In this document: positions 33,036 to 45,316 of the stretch, one piece after another
Layout: each line of letters begins with the position of its first letter
Position numbering within the stretch: position 1 is the stretch's first letter
Assembly (NCBI GenBank): GCA_947652115.1
Contig: OX393562.1
Coordinates: forward strand, 13,565,073-13,629,072
Direction: 5' to 3'
DNA from: Blastomussa wellsi
Taxonomy: Eukaryota > Cnidaria > Anthozoa > Scleractinia > Plerogyridae
DNA length: 64,000 nt
Translations under genes and position numbers: made by a program
Notes under the pieces: generated by a model
Databases searched by the model: none
What the model saw: only the letters and a program-made list of their open reading frames with translations
What the model was told of the DNA's origin: nothing

Positions 33036-35851
33036 GGCTTTCTCTTCTAATCTGTTTAATATGTTGTTTACAAGAAATACAAGAAGTTGTAAATGACAGG
33101 ATATGGGAATCAGGGATTATCTGTATCATAGACATTCCATTCTCAGTCACAAAGATTATCACTTTGGGTAGAAAAGAAAATCACAAGCGAAAAATAATCA
33201 CGCCATAAAATTGAAAATGATTCCCTTCCTCTTATTAATATAATAAACAAAGGGGTAAATGTTCAACCACGGTTTGGAAGGGGTTAGGAGGGTACCATCT
33301 GTATCCTGAATTGTGGGCTTTTTTAACATTCTCAAAAAACACACCTTGATAATTTTGTCATTTCCTGGGTCAAGTGAAATAAAAAAAAATCATAAAGCTT
33401 TTTCTGACCATTTAATATGCTAATGGTTATCTACTGTAAACGGATAATGGTTGAAATACTGCAATGCCTCTCTTTGGAAGAAGAAAGGAAGAGAGCCTCT
33501 GGGACTAGGAAACTGTACCAGATTGTGGAGTCAACAAAAATGAGAAAGAACCTGAACTTGGTAATTGGTATCCTGACTTGCTACGGGCTTAGGAATAACA
33601 TTTGATTTTCACAGAATTTTGTTGGGGGAAATCATGAATGACAAGGACATTCCAGGTGGGAAGGAACTTCAGCCACCAGACAATATCTTGAGGGCCTTTC
33701 CAGTTCATGGTGATGTGGTGGTGGGGGGAGGGGAGCTGCAGAAGAGAGGTCAATGAGATGACGTCCCCAGGGAGAGAAGTCTCCCTGGAGTTTGAGTTGA
33801 TTAGGATACCCCAAAATACCAAGTTTGTGGTGGGTCCCTTCCAGCTCGTTAGGAGCAAGGGAGATACACACCTCATAGGCCACACAGCTAATGGTTTGGA
33901 CATTATGGGCACATACAGGTGAGTTGGCAGGACAGACTGTGAAGTAGTCATTGAGGTAACACATTAATTAGGTCTTGAATCTGATTATTGTTCCATAGCA
34001 ACCATTCAAAAGCTTTAGCCAGGTGGTTAAAAAGTTGGGGAGAAGATCGCAAGCCAAAGGGGAAGCGAAGGTCAAGGCAAAATTTATCCTGTCAATATGT
34101 ACCAAGCTCTCAATCCTCCAGGTGAACTGGCAGAGATAAAAGGCATACTTGATATCTAGTTTGGCCATTAGACCATTCCTGCCACTACGTGCAACAAGAG
34201 TGTGCTTGGTTGAAGGTAGTATAGTGCAATGTGTAGACATCTCTGGAAATAGAGTCATTAATTGAAGAACTATGAGGGGGAAAAGGAGGGGTACATCCTT
34301 CATGGGTATGACACTAAAGAGGGAGCACTGAAGGTTGGGATGGATAAAAATTGAAAGGGCCCTACAGTGTGACCTGCCGAGACTTCCTTGCCCAGGGCCT
34401 CAGAAATTGCGTTCGATAGCCATCCCCCTAAGAAAAACATATCAAAGTGCCGACATGATACCTCCTCAGAAAAACATGATTTTTTTTAAATCCTTCAGAA
34501 GAAAGCCCTTACCCCCTCACAAATGAATGCCGACAGAACTAAATGTACATCCTTAGACTTGCTCCAAGTCGCTTGTTTGATTCGCAAGGCGGAGGGCGAA
34601 GCAGGGAGGGTGTGCGGGAGTCCGAATCAAAATGGAGAGAGAGAGACTGCTAGATATTGAGGGTGCGTGCCAGCTTGAAAATCAAATGGTGTTGTGGGAC
34701 AAAGGACTTGTCTCACCTGCAGCCCACCACTTTTGAAAATGTGAAGTCACCGGTAGATGCTTCCACCGGTGACGCCACATTTGGCTGTCAATCAAAATAG
34801 TGTGCGCGAACATAAGTGCACGCTCTGCTGGCAAAGCTTGTGAGGTTAGCACGCTCTGCTTGTGTGACGCTGGAACTTTCCTTGTTTGCTTGCTAGCCTT
34901 TTTAGCAGATTTGTCCAGACAAAAGACAATTAGACAAGTTAGTTAGTCATGGGGTCGAAAGAATTGGTTTTGTCAATGCTTTGAAGAAAATCTAAACAGT
35001 CGCCACACACCATGGCACGCGTCAAACTGCACGCCGCACATGACAATGACGCCAATAAGAAAGAAACCAATTCAGTCCCAATGAAATGATACTATTTCGC
35101 GGCAAAAATCGTCAGCTAGAAGCGATTTCCTGCAAGGGACAAGTCGCTCGTTCCGACTGAGCCATTCGCGCGTTCCGTGATGTTTCTCGCGCTTGATTTC
35201 TAAGCGATTTGTTTATGCGCGCGCGATTTCAAAACGATCTTCTTCAAATAACTCTACCGTGTCTTTCGATATAAAGAAAAAACGAGCGACTTGGGGCAAG
35301 TCTAGTACATCCTCAGAAATCACGTTCGAAGCCTCTCCTGAAAATGTCTTAATCTTACTCTTCTATAGCTTTCTACGCGTCTTTTGCCAGTTGATTACAT
35401 GCGTTCATTTCTACGTGTAATTTATAATCATTTATGGCAAATACATTTTGGACGGCAATGAACGTTGTCGTTGTGCGAGAATCACTGAATTTAGTGAATT
35501 CGAACCAAATATAAACAAGCGCAAAATATCAAATGAACAGCCAGCGCGCCAAACGTAACTCCGGCTCCGTTTCTGTTCAGTGCTTGGATCATCGAATCAT
35601 AGTTTTTCCATACACAAACGATCTAAGTATTTCGTTAAAAAACCTACATACCACAAGGATCGCTTACCCACCACCAGCAATGATTCGTACCAAAGAACAC
35701 TGAAACCAGTCATTCTCGTATTTTCGCCGCTCAATGAATCGTTTGCACCGTGGGCATTCAGCGGTACCACGAAAATGTCTAGTCGCTTCATGTAAGGACA
35801 AATTAAAATTTGCTTTGTGGAGCAGCTGCTGACCAGTAGTTGTTTTGAAAG
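33036..35851. promoter_or_regulatory. Divergent region between SFXN2 and PAN2
   Basis: The 2.8 kb between the two start codons must contain both promoters. The SFXN2-proximal part carries a reverse-transcriptase relic (33600-34310). The PAN2-proximal part (about 34.7-35.8 kb) is less A/T-rich and includes a GT-splice-like site CTTCAT|GTAAGG near 35790 that could end a non-coding or alternative first exon. No core promoter motif is convincing. Confidence 0.4.
33600..34310 (-). mobile_element. Degenerate reverse-transcriptase relic, possibly DIRS-like
   Basis: Across shifting minus-strand frames, fragments resemble a retroelement RT in order: AKLDIKYAF, LPFGLRS-type sequence, NDYFTVCPANSPVCAHNV and LAPNELEGTHHKLGILG. 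Spacing and wording fit DIRS/tyrosine-recombinase elements best. Several frameshifts and stops show it is inactive. Family assignment is tentative. Confidence 0.5.
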
Positions 35852-38800
35852 ATGGATCTCAATCATGGCGGTGCTGTAGTCAGAGGGGAATATCAAGAAA
35901 TCCGTAGTGTTTTTAACAGTGGAAGGGATCATTCTGGCATCTCAGCTGTTCTGTTTGATTCTCTTGAAGAACTGATTTGGACAGGAAATCAATCGGTGGG
36001 TCTACACGAGGAGAAAGTGTAACATTCACGAAGTCACCAACAGTCCTAACAGATCTCCTGGCTACAATTCATAGCTAAGACAGATATATAAACTTGTTTT
36101 TGGTATTTTTTTATAGTTTATGACTCTACAGAATTGTTTAAACTGAAATTTTTAAATATGATGCAAATAAATACGGTGAAAACCCGCATAAAAGAACAAA
36201 TGGATTTTTATATTAAGAACCTCCAGGCTGAAATTTGGTAAAAACGAACACCATATAGATGTTGTGGTTTAAATTTATCCTTTGTTTAAATTTTTTAAAA
36301 GCAGTTTGATGTTGATTTCCCTTTGTTTCAGATTGTGAAATCAACACAAGACAATGAATGAATCAAACTAGTTTAAAAAATTTTAAAGATAAGTTAAACC
36401 ACAACATAGATAAGGACCAATTCAGCCCGATAAATTCAACTGGTTCTTATATATAAGGAAATACTGTGTACCAGTTAGATTAAAAATTATTGGGTCAGAA
36501 AACCATGTCATTTAACCCCCTTATATTTAATGACCAGTCCCTTGATTTGAGAGGATGGAGTCAATTAATAAAGCAGTGTTGGTTGTCCAATACAGTGTAT
36601 AATTTTCAGACAGACTTTAAGAACATGTTCAGAACATCTTGAGGCAGTTTTTTCACTAAGTAACCAATATATAAGAACAGCATCGGCCTGAAACTTAAAA
36701 ACATAGGTTCTTTTATGCGGGTTTTTACTGTATTGGCTCAATTTATATTTATCTTACCTGTGCAGTGCATCTTCCAGTAGTTTTATACCATGGTCATGTA
36801 AAGGTAATTGAAAGGAAGTAGCTATGCTGGAAATACGCTCATCTTGACTTATAACCTTTATGGTCATGCACACATTCTCAGAAAGACAGTTCATTGTGCT
36901 GACATGACAGGGAATGCTTGTCCTTGAGAAATCCTTGGCCTTACCACCCCCAGGTGTTGAAGGTAAATTAGACAGCTATAGAAATAACAAACAACAAATT
37001 AATCAAGATCAAGTTAACAAAAGGGCCAACTAATGACAATATAAGAAATTTCAACTGATATTTGCGTATTTGCCATGAACCAAAGTTCAATGTGCCAGAG
37101 ATTGATGTTCCTGTTCAATGCTAATATCAACAAATTATTGATGGGTGTAACCAAGAGGTCAGTCGTTCTGGAGCTGGTATTTTAAACAGTGTCTAATAGA
37201 TAGACCAGTAGCTGATCAAGGCTTTAATAGACTAAATGACAATTTCAGTCATAAATTACAAAGTACCAAGCTTATCCAGAAATTGTATTTTCAATCACAG
37301 CAAGGTTTTCCTTTTAAGTCTATTGTCTCTAATTATTTAAATATAATAGGCCACTTCGGAAAATACCATAATACTCTTTGTTTGTCCCCCCACAATTTTG
37401 CATGAGCATTGTTTCCAGTTTCTCTTGGGACTTATAATGGCCCCAAGAGAAAACAAAAACAATGCTTATGCAAAATTTTGGGGGACAAACAAAGAGTATT
37501 ATGGTATTTTCCGAGGTGGCCTATTGCTCTTTGTTTTCTTGAAGGGCTACTTAGCTTCCTATTTTGGACCAGAGCTTCAGAAGTACACATCATTCAAAGT
37601 TCACCATGAAGAAATCCGTCATGTGACAGCCAATGATCATGGGATTCTTTCTCTTTCAAGTAATGAACTCTGCTTTTCAGCTCGGGCAGGGCTTAGACTC
37701 TTTAATCTCAGGTGAGTTACTCTCAAGTGAAGAGATCCATTGAAAAGGGTTAAAATTTACTCCTCTTCAAGCATAGCCTCCTACGCAGGCGTTATTAGGG
37801 GATTGCGTTACACTTGTCCCCACAAACACCTGCTTAACCGCGACCAACATTCCTTTCCCATTGTCTCTCGCCAGACAAACTAACCAATCAGCATTGTCTG
37901 TAGGCATTCAAAACGATCGTTATAAAATTTACCGCGAATCCGTTCTTTGCCGGCGCTGTTGGATACAATACTCTGGTTTATTTCGATGGTTGAAACACCA
38001 AAATATTATTTATTGTGAATATACAAGAGGTAGGCGTGCGAGTCTGATTCTATCATAAGTTGGAAGGGTTAATATTTTGGGAAAGATGATCTCTCTCCCA
38101 TGAACACAACAGTGGATCAGAAATATTTATTTAAACGCTATAAAATGCTACAAAAGACTTCGCCAACTCGAAAACGCAAAGCAGAATTAATTTAGAAATC
38201 ATCAAAGAGGTCCACATCCGTGTTATTTCTGAGCGAACAAATCGAAGGGTAAAATTGGAAAGAGCCAGTCAAGGCGAATACAACTTCACCGCGCTGAATC
38301 ATTCATTCGACAAACTTGCCACAGAACGATTTAAAACGTCCAGCACTGCTGGGTTAAAAAGCTGGCTTGAAAATATGTTCAACTTCTCCTTTCGATAGTT
38401 CTTTGGCCCTTTGATTTGAGGCCTCCATTTGCTTAAAATTGGGTTTGAACAACCGACGAAATGACGGCGCACACACTTGAAATAATATTTTTCCGAACAC
38501 CAAAATCGCTACGCAGTCGTTTAGAGTCTGAAACGTGGAAACTTTGAACCATAGGCCAGCTTTTCATTTGGCTGATCTTCAGTAATTCGTTGCTGGATTT
38601 ACGTCTTTTTGCATAGCTGTGGGGAAAATATGAAAACTGAAAATCAATGAGACTGTTGAACACACTGAAGGCAAAGCTTGATAACAAACGACTTACCATA
38701 GCCAGTTGATAAATTAAGGAGTGTATCTCTCTTCCCTTCAGTAAATAAGTTTCCCTTCGCAAATTCAGAACTTGCTTTCATCTAAAATGAATTTACCAGG

Positions 38801-41800
38801 GAAATCTCTGACTTGGAGCAAAATCAATTGTCCCTGGCAGGTTTCATCTCATTGCGTGTCTCACGGCGGGAGAGGCGTCGTGGGGATTTTAGTTGGTAAA
38901 ATCTGATTGGCTAAGCGGCGGTCAAGGTGAAGGTCGGCTTTTCGGATTTTAGTAGGTAAAATCTGATTGGCAAAGCGGCGGAAAGGAATGTTGGCCTCAG
39001 TTAAGCAGACGTTAGTGGGGACAAGTGTAACGCAATCCCCTAATAACGGCTGCGTAGAAGACTACTTCAAGCGCACTCAGTTGTTTCCACAAATGCCAAT
39101 CATGTGATGCTGTTTTTGTGGCTCCTGTGGCCAGTTAAGTTGAACTGTTAGTCAAACTCGACGAAGGGCTAAGGCTCGAAACGTCAGCACTTGAATCTCT
39201 TTACGGTGGCCAATTGACATTATCAACCCAGTTGATAAAACCAAATTATATTGTTAGTCAAACAGTCTAATTTGTAGCCATGGCTCATAGCAATTTCGAC
39301 ATCTGGCCATATTATCCTGGCAGTTTCTTGGACTTGACTACTGAGTATTGCTACTTTCCCCTTGCCCCCTCCCCGGATTGGGTACTGGTCATTCTGTCAC
39401 AGTTTAGTCCCTGGGCAGTATTTTTAGCTACATGTAGGTCCCCTAAGTAACATATTTAAACAATAGAGTGTTTCTATTGAGGAACTATCGGCTGATAGTT
39501 GCCCAGTGGAAATTTGATATTCTTAAAACAAATATTTGCCCGAGAAGGGAAGCTTCGAGGGCAAATATGCTAGTTTTAAGAACATCAAATTTCCAAGGGG
39601 CAACTATCAGACTGATAGTTCCGAGACAAACACTCTATTGTCTTTATTGTTCACCACTAAATTTTCTTCCGCGTGCACATTCACAAACTAGCATCTTGAG
39701 TTTTGTGCTGCAAGCCGAAACGTACGAATACACGAAAATCAGGTAAGAAACCCTCGAAATACAGATAAACCAAATAGCGTTTTATTTTTTACCGAAAGAC
39801 TGCTTGTTAACAAAAAAATTTAACGGACAGGCACTATCCATCCAGGTATTTTCCTCGGACAGGCACTATGCACTGATAGTACCATCCGTGGATGAACACT
39901 ATCGCATCACGTGATCAATTTAGACCAATCAGAATCAGAGAAAATTTAGTGGTGAACTATAAGGGTTCATAGTACATCTGATATAACTCTGGTTACCATG
40001 GGTTGGGTAGGTTGGGTGAGGCCATTAATAAACTGATAGACACTGTAGCTGATACTGATGTTACTTCTAAATCTTACTTGCATCTCATGTATGTAAAGTA
40101 CTATCAATGATACATGACTTTTTTCACTGTTAGGTTCATTATTAGGTAGCATTTCTTTCAGCCTCTTCATATTCAGATCTAGATAATCCACTCGCAGTTT
40201 GTTTGATTCTTCATGTTAGCTGGAAATTAATCTAAGAAAAGACCAAGAGCCAACAGCAAGAGGCCTGGGAATCAAGGCTCCTGTTTGTTGTATGCTGCTG
40301 AGCTGACCGACCCCATCATATAATCTGTACCAAGTTTGCTCAAATGAAACGAAAATCTGAAAACAGCTATAGATGCCAATTGAATGATCAACCTTTGGAG
40401 GTGGATTATTAAAATTGCAATAATCTTAGAATTTAGATTGGGCTGGCCATAAATGGAACAGAATTCTAATTTTTGATCTCAAAATCAGGATTTAAATTGG
40501 TTAAAAGGAGCATTACCTTACATGTATGTTGAGAATTATACAGTTCTTGTCTATATATATGTTGTGGTTTAAATTTCTCCTTGGTTAAAATTTTTTAAAC
40601 CAGTTTGATGTTGATTTCCCTTTGTTTCAGATTATACTAATCAATATAAGACAATGAGAAATTAAAATCAAACTGGTTTAAAAATTTTAAACCAAAGATA
40701 AAATTAAACCACAACATATACATGATCACTTCCCAGTCCTACATTGGGGGTCATGGATAATCTCAATGTTTTTGAATTTGACAGTGGTTCTGAGCTGTCA
40801 GACTTGCAGTGCATGCTACAAAGAGATGAGTCACACCTGTGGGTTGCTGGACATCAGGGTTTGATGTTAGAGGTTGACTTGAAAAAAGGAGTTATCAGTA
40901 ATAAGGTACATGTAACTAAATAATACTATTTATGACTCAACATAAAAAAATACATCAGGCAATGAAATGATCTTTTGATGGTAAAAGTTTATGCCCACCT
41001 TCTCAACACTGTAAGTATTTGGGAAGGTCTGTCCAAGGCTAACTATATTCTATTTGTCTTAGTATCTGTGGTTAAACTTGGTATCTTCTTGATGACGTGA
41101 AGATTTCCAACAGCTGAGCAGTGTACATGATTGTTTAAAAGTAACATGTCACAAGCGAAATTGATTTTGAGCTTTGATGTTATCTACAGGTTATAAACTA
41201 TGGAAACTGGTTATAATTAATATTATTTGGTTTGCACTAGACTGAAGTGGATCCTGGTACTGTTGTAATGAAGCAATCTTCTCGGTATCTCTGTTGTGGT
41301 GATACAGCTGGCAAGGTATATCGTATGGCAAGGCCCCAGGAATGTATGCATACCTATGTTCTCTGGACAGAATAGTCTGGCTATGCATTGCACAGATTTA
41401 TTTTACTCTACCTTAAAAAATGAAATTTACAACAAATGTAAAAAAACACATTTCTGGAATTGATCCCCCTATTAATCTCCCCCATTTATACTTTATACTT
41501 TGTACATTTTTATGCAGTCAGGCGAACAAGTGTCAGTTGGTGATCCCGCCCTTGAGACAGCACTGTGCACACCATGTTCATTGCTGAAGTTGATAAGTCA
41601 AATTGAGTACCATGACATATTTGTTTGCTTGCACAACTATATGATGTACTTTTGGTGTATTCAGGTGCTCTCCTGCTGGTCTTTGATTGGATAAAATAAG
41701 TCAGAAACTCTTAAAGTGCTTTAACAAAGTTTTGACGAAGATTTGCTAAAACTGGCATTTGTTCCCCAACTGTAGCTGTTGAAGATATAATTGGCGAGGC

Positions 41801-44800
41801 TATGGGCTCCCCAGTGTTGAACACTTCCTTTCTTGGTCAGTCCCTAAATGTCAAATTATGTACTTACCCATGGGATGCCATTTCGAAGCTTCACAGAATT
41901 ATACGTACTTTAAAATGTTGGATGGTGTAACCTGTTGTAAATTATAAATCAAAATATGCTGGAGATAACAGAACAATGTGTAATCTCATTCGTTTGCCAG
42001 GTACGACTAAGAGATCCTTCTTCTCTTAAGAGCGAGCATGTTTTAGAGGCACATACAGGCACTCTGTCAGATTTTGATGTATCAGGAAATCTTCTGGTTA
42101 CTTGTGGGTTTTGCTCGAGGTACCACATCTCGTGATCGAAAGCCTCCTTATAAAAGATTGTTAAAATTGTTGTTGTAAATTGTAGTTGGCATTGATTCTT
42201 TGCTCATAATTCAGTGTCCTTGTTGAAACTGCAAATGATTTTTAAACATAATTCTGTTAAGAAAAATATTTATGTACATACATGTGTAATGCTGTTTTCT
42301 AAAGCTAACCATCCATTCATATTGCATACAGTTTTTTGGAAAATGGAATGGTTATGATTAATTGATAACAAGACATTGTGTCGTCTAATTCTGTCTGTAA
42401 TCATACTCTTGATTAACAAATCGGACTCCCACTTTACGGTCGTCCGATTTTGTTAATCACTCGTTTGATTACAGACCGAATTGGACTCCACTCAGTCCTA
42501 TTACCATTATTAATCAGTGACTTTGATTTCTTACTTCTCCTGGACTTGTTCTAACTTGTAGGATGGGACATTTGGCAATAGACAGATTTCTGATGGTGTA
42601 TGATCTGCGAACTCTAAGAGCACTGCCTCTACAAGTAAAGTTATACATCATTTAATTTTAATTAATTAATATATTTATTCATTTTATCTGTCAATAGCAT
42701 TATCCTTGTTGCAGATTTTTATTTAGTGGAATTATTTCGTGATACTGAAGTAATGTTTAGCTCTTGAGCTTACAGTCATTTACAGTTACAACATGAAACT
42801 TCAAGTTAATGACAATGGTCCCCCAGAAGAATCGATTGGCTTTTTATTTTTTTTTTAATATTTGTTTGGGTACACCGAAAAATTATATAACCAAAGGATC
42901 TAATGATCAGGAAATGTACTGTTTGGCTACCTGTTTGCTTGACTGCTTAGGTTGCCATTGATCCACTGATGTTAAAGTTTGTTCCTGCATTTACATCAAG
43001 AGTAGTAGTAGTTTCTCAGGTTAGTATATTCTTACTTGCAGAGAGTACTTTAATTTCAATTTATAAATTATTTTATGCACAGCAAAAACATTAACGAGTT
43101 AAAGGGCAGAAATTGGTTTTAGAGGCTGATGTCATGATAGGATTTCTGCAAAAGACTGAGAAACATGAGAAGAGAGATTGCAAGGCACTAATTCCCATCT
43201 TGGGAAAGGAAAAGGTGATGAAGACAACACTGATGATGACAATGACTAACAGTAAATTTTCATTCCTATCTATGATCAAAATGATCCAACAGTGTTATTA
43301 GACTAAGTCCTTTTATTTATGTCTGAATTAATTTTTTTTAGAATGGTCAATTCCAGCTTCAAGAACCAGGTGGTCTAGTCACACAGTCATCAATGATGGT
43401 GTACCATGTCAACACTCATGGGACACTATGCACAACTTTTGACATTTCTGCGACATGTCAGGCCTTGGTATTTGGGGATGCAGGAGGTAATAATTTCTGT
43501 AGTGAGATTTTCGAGGTTAATGGAAGGTAGTTAAATTATTTACATATTAGATCTCATGGAGGCTCCACTGCGGTAAAATGTCTCCTTCCTTTCAGGGGAT
43601 ATCATTTGCCATGGATTGAAGGTAGGAAAGGGCATAAAATAGTTGCCGAGTGTAAACTTTTTTGGTCTTTTTTCATTTTTTTTTTCAAATAAACGAGTGT
43701 CTTTGCTTTTCAATGCTCTACACCTGACCATGTTGCTTTGACAATGGCATCGACACCTGGTTCACATTTCAGCATTTTCAAATACTCCGAACTTCTTTTA
43801 GTAAAGCCCTGAAAAATTTAGCAAATTGACAGGAAACTGTGGTTTACATGAGGCATGGTGGCCTAATAGTTGGTGAGCTAGACTATGGATCAACCCTCCA
43901 AGTTAATTTTTTTCCACTGACTATTTAAGTTTGGTCGCCAGTGAAAAATATTAGTCTCTTAAGTTAGCTAAAGTGCTCAATCCTTCTTCTCAATTGTTGT
44001 CGCCAACTGACGACTTCTATTGCAATTTAGTCTCCAGCTCCAAAATTTTGGTCGCCATGGTGACAAAACTGGTCCCAACTTGGAGGTTGCTATGGATCGA
44101 GTGGTCCAGGTTGAAGTGACTTTACTCTCATAGTCCCTCTTTTTTACCCAGATATGATTAAAGTGTGCAGGCTAATTTAATGCTTGGGATACCACCACGA
44201 TGAGCTCCAGTCTGATGGGTCACTAGGCTTGCTTGCAGACCTTGCCTTCAACTTAGATCTATAGCTAGAGAGAGGGTTGATAACTTAAATCAGTCAATCA
44301 GATTTCTCCATTGCTGGTCCAATAATTTCCAAGTATTGGACTGGATATTGTCCCAAGTGATCACTCGTGCGATTCCTGAATTGTAGTCGCTTACATGAAA
44401 ACCCTCCACTGCTTAATATTAGTCTGTAAAACAGCATTTGGGCATTGTTCTCCAACCAAAACACACAGTGGGCGCTCAGTCAAATTAAAATCCTGTCCTT
44501 TCTTGATCCTTTCTGCTGTCCATTACTTCTATATATAAAAGTCTTTTTCAATTGTGTAATAAATCTCTTAATAACCAAGCTTACTCAAAACCCTACTGGA
44601 AGAGTATCGGTCCTTTGTCTTTTCTGTATGGACCTCGCTGGGCTTGGTCCGAACTACCAAGACCTTGGGTCGATATTCTCCCAGTACGACCCTCGCACTT
44701 GGCTAATAAGATGTTTGTATACACCATGTGATATATGTACATGAGCTTCTTTTATTTCCAGGAAATACCCATGTCTGGGGAGACACCCAAGAAAAGGAAG

Positions 44801-45273
44801 TACCTTACAATGTATATTCAAGACCTACAGAGTTTGCACATCCAGTGAGTGGCAAAGAGTGACCACAAGTTGTAAACTGCATACACTGTTTAAAAATAAT
44901 ATGCTAATGTTGTGGATTGATAAGTGTTGAACCAAATGAAAATACTGTTAGTAATCAAATGAATGTCCACATGTTGTTTCCGCTTGTCTATCAGATCCCT
45001 CATCTTCCCCCTTTGGCCATTGACGATTACTCTGTCCCTTTATCTTCATTTCCTCTTCCAGGACCCAAGTAAGTGGCCACAGTAAAATTCTTAATCATGT
45101 AATATTTATAGTTTGAAGTTTTTAAGGTTATAAGTACGTATTATAATGTTTTCTTCAATTCCATCCATCCATCTATCCATCCATCATTCCATCAATCAAT
45201 CAATCAATGATTCAATCAATCAATTGGTCTGTCGGGTGGTCTGTCGGTCGTTCGGTTGGACGGTCAGTCATTC

Positions 45274-45316
<43 letters not shown>

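Noticed and set aside
37398..37715. 105-codon plus frame starting at 37398 as a separate gene
   Set aside because: Its C-terminal half is PAN2 exon 2 (37545-37711); the N-terminal part is intron sequence before the acceptor.
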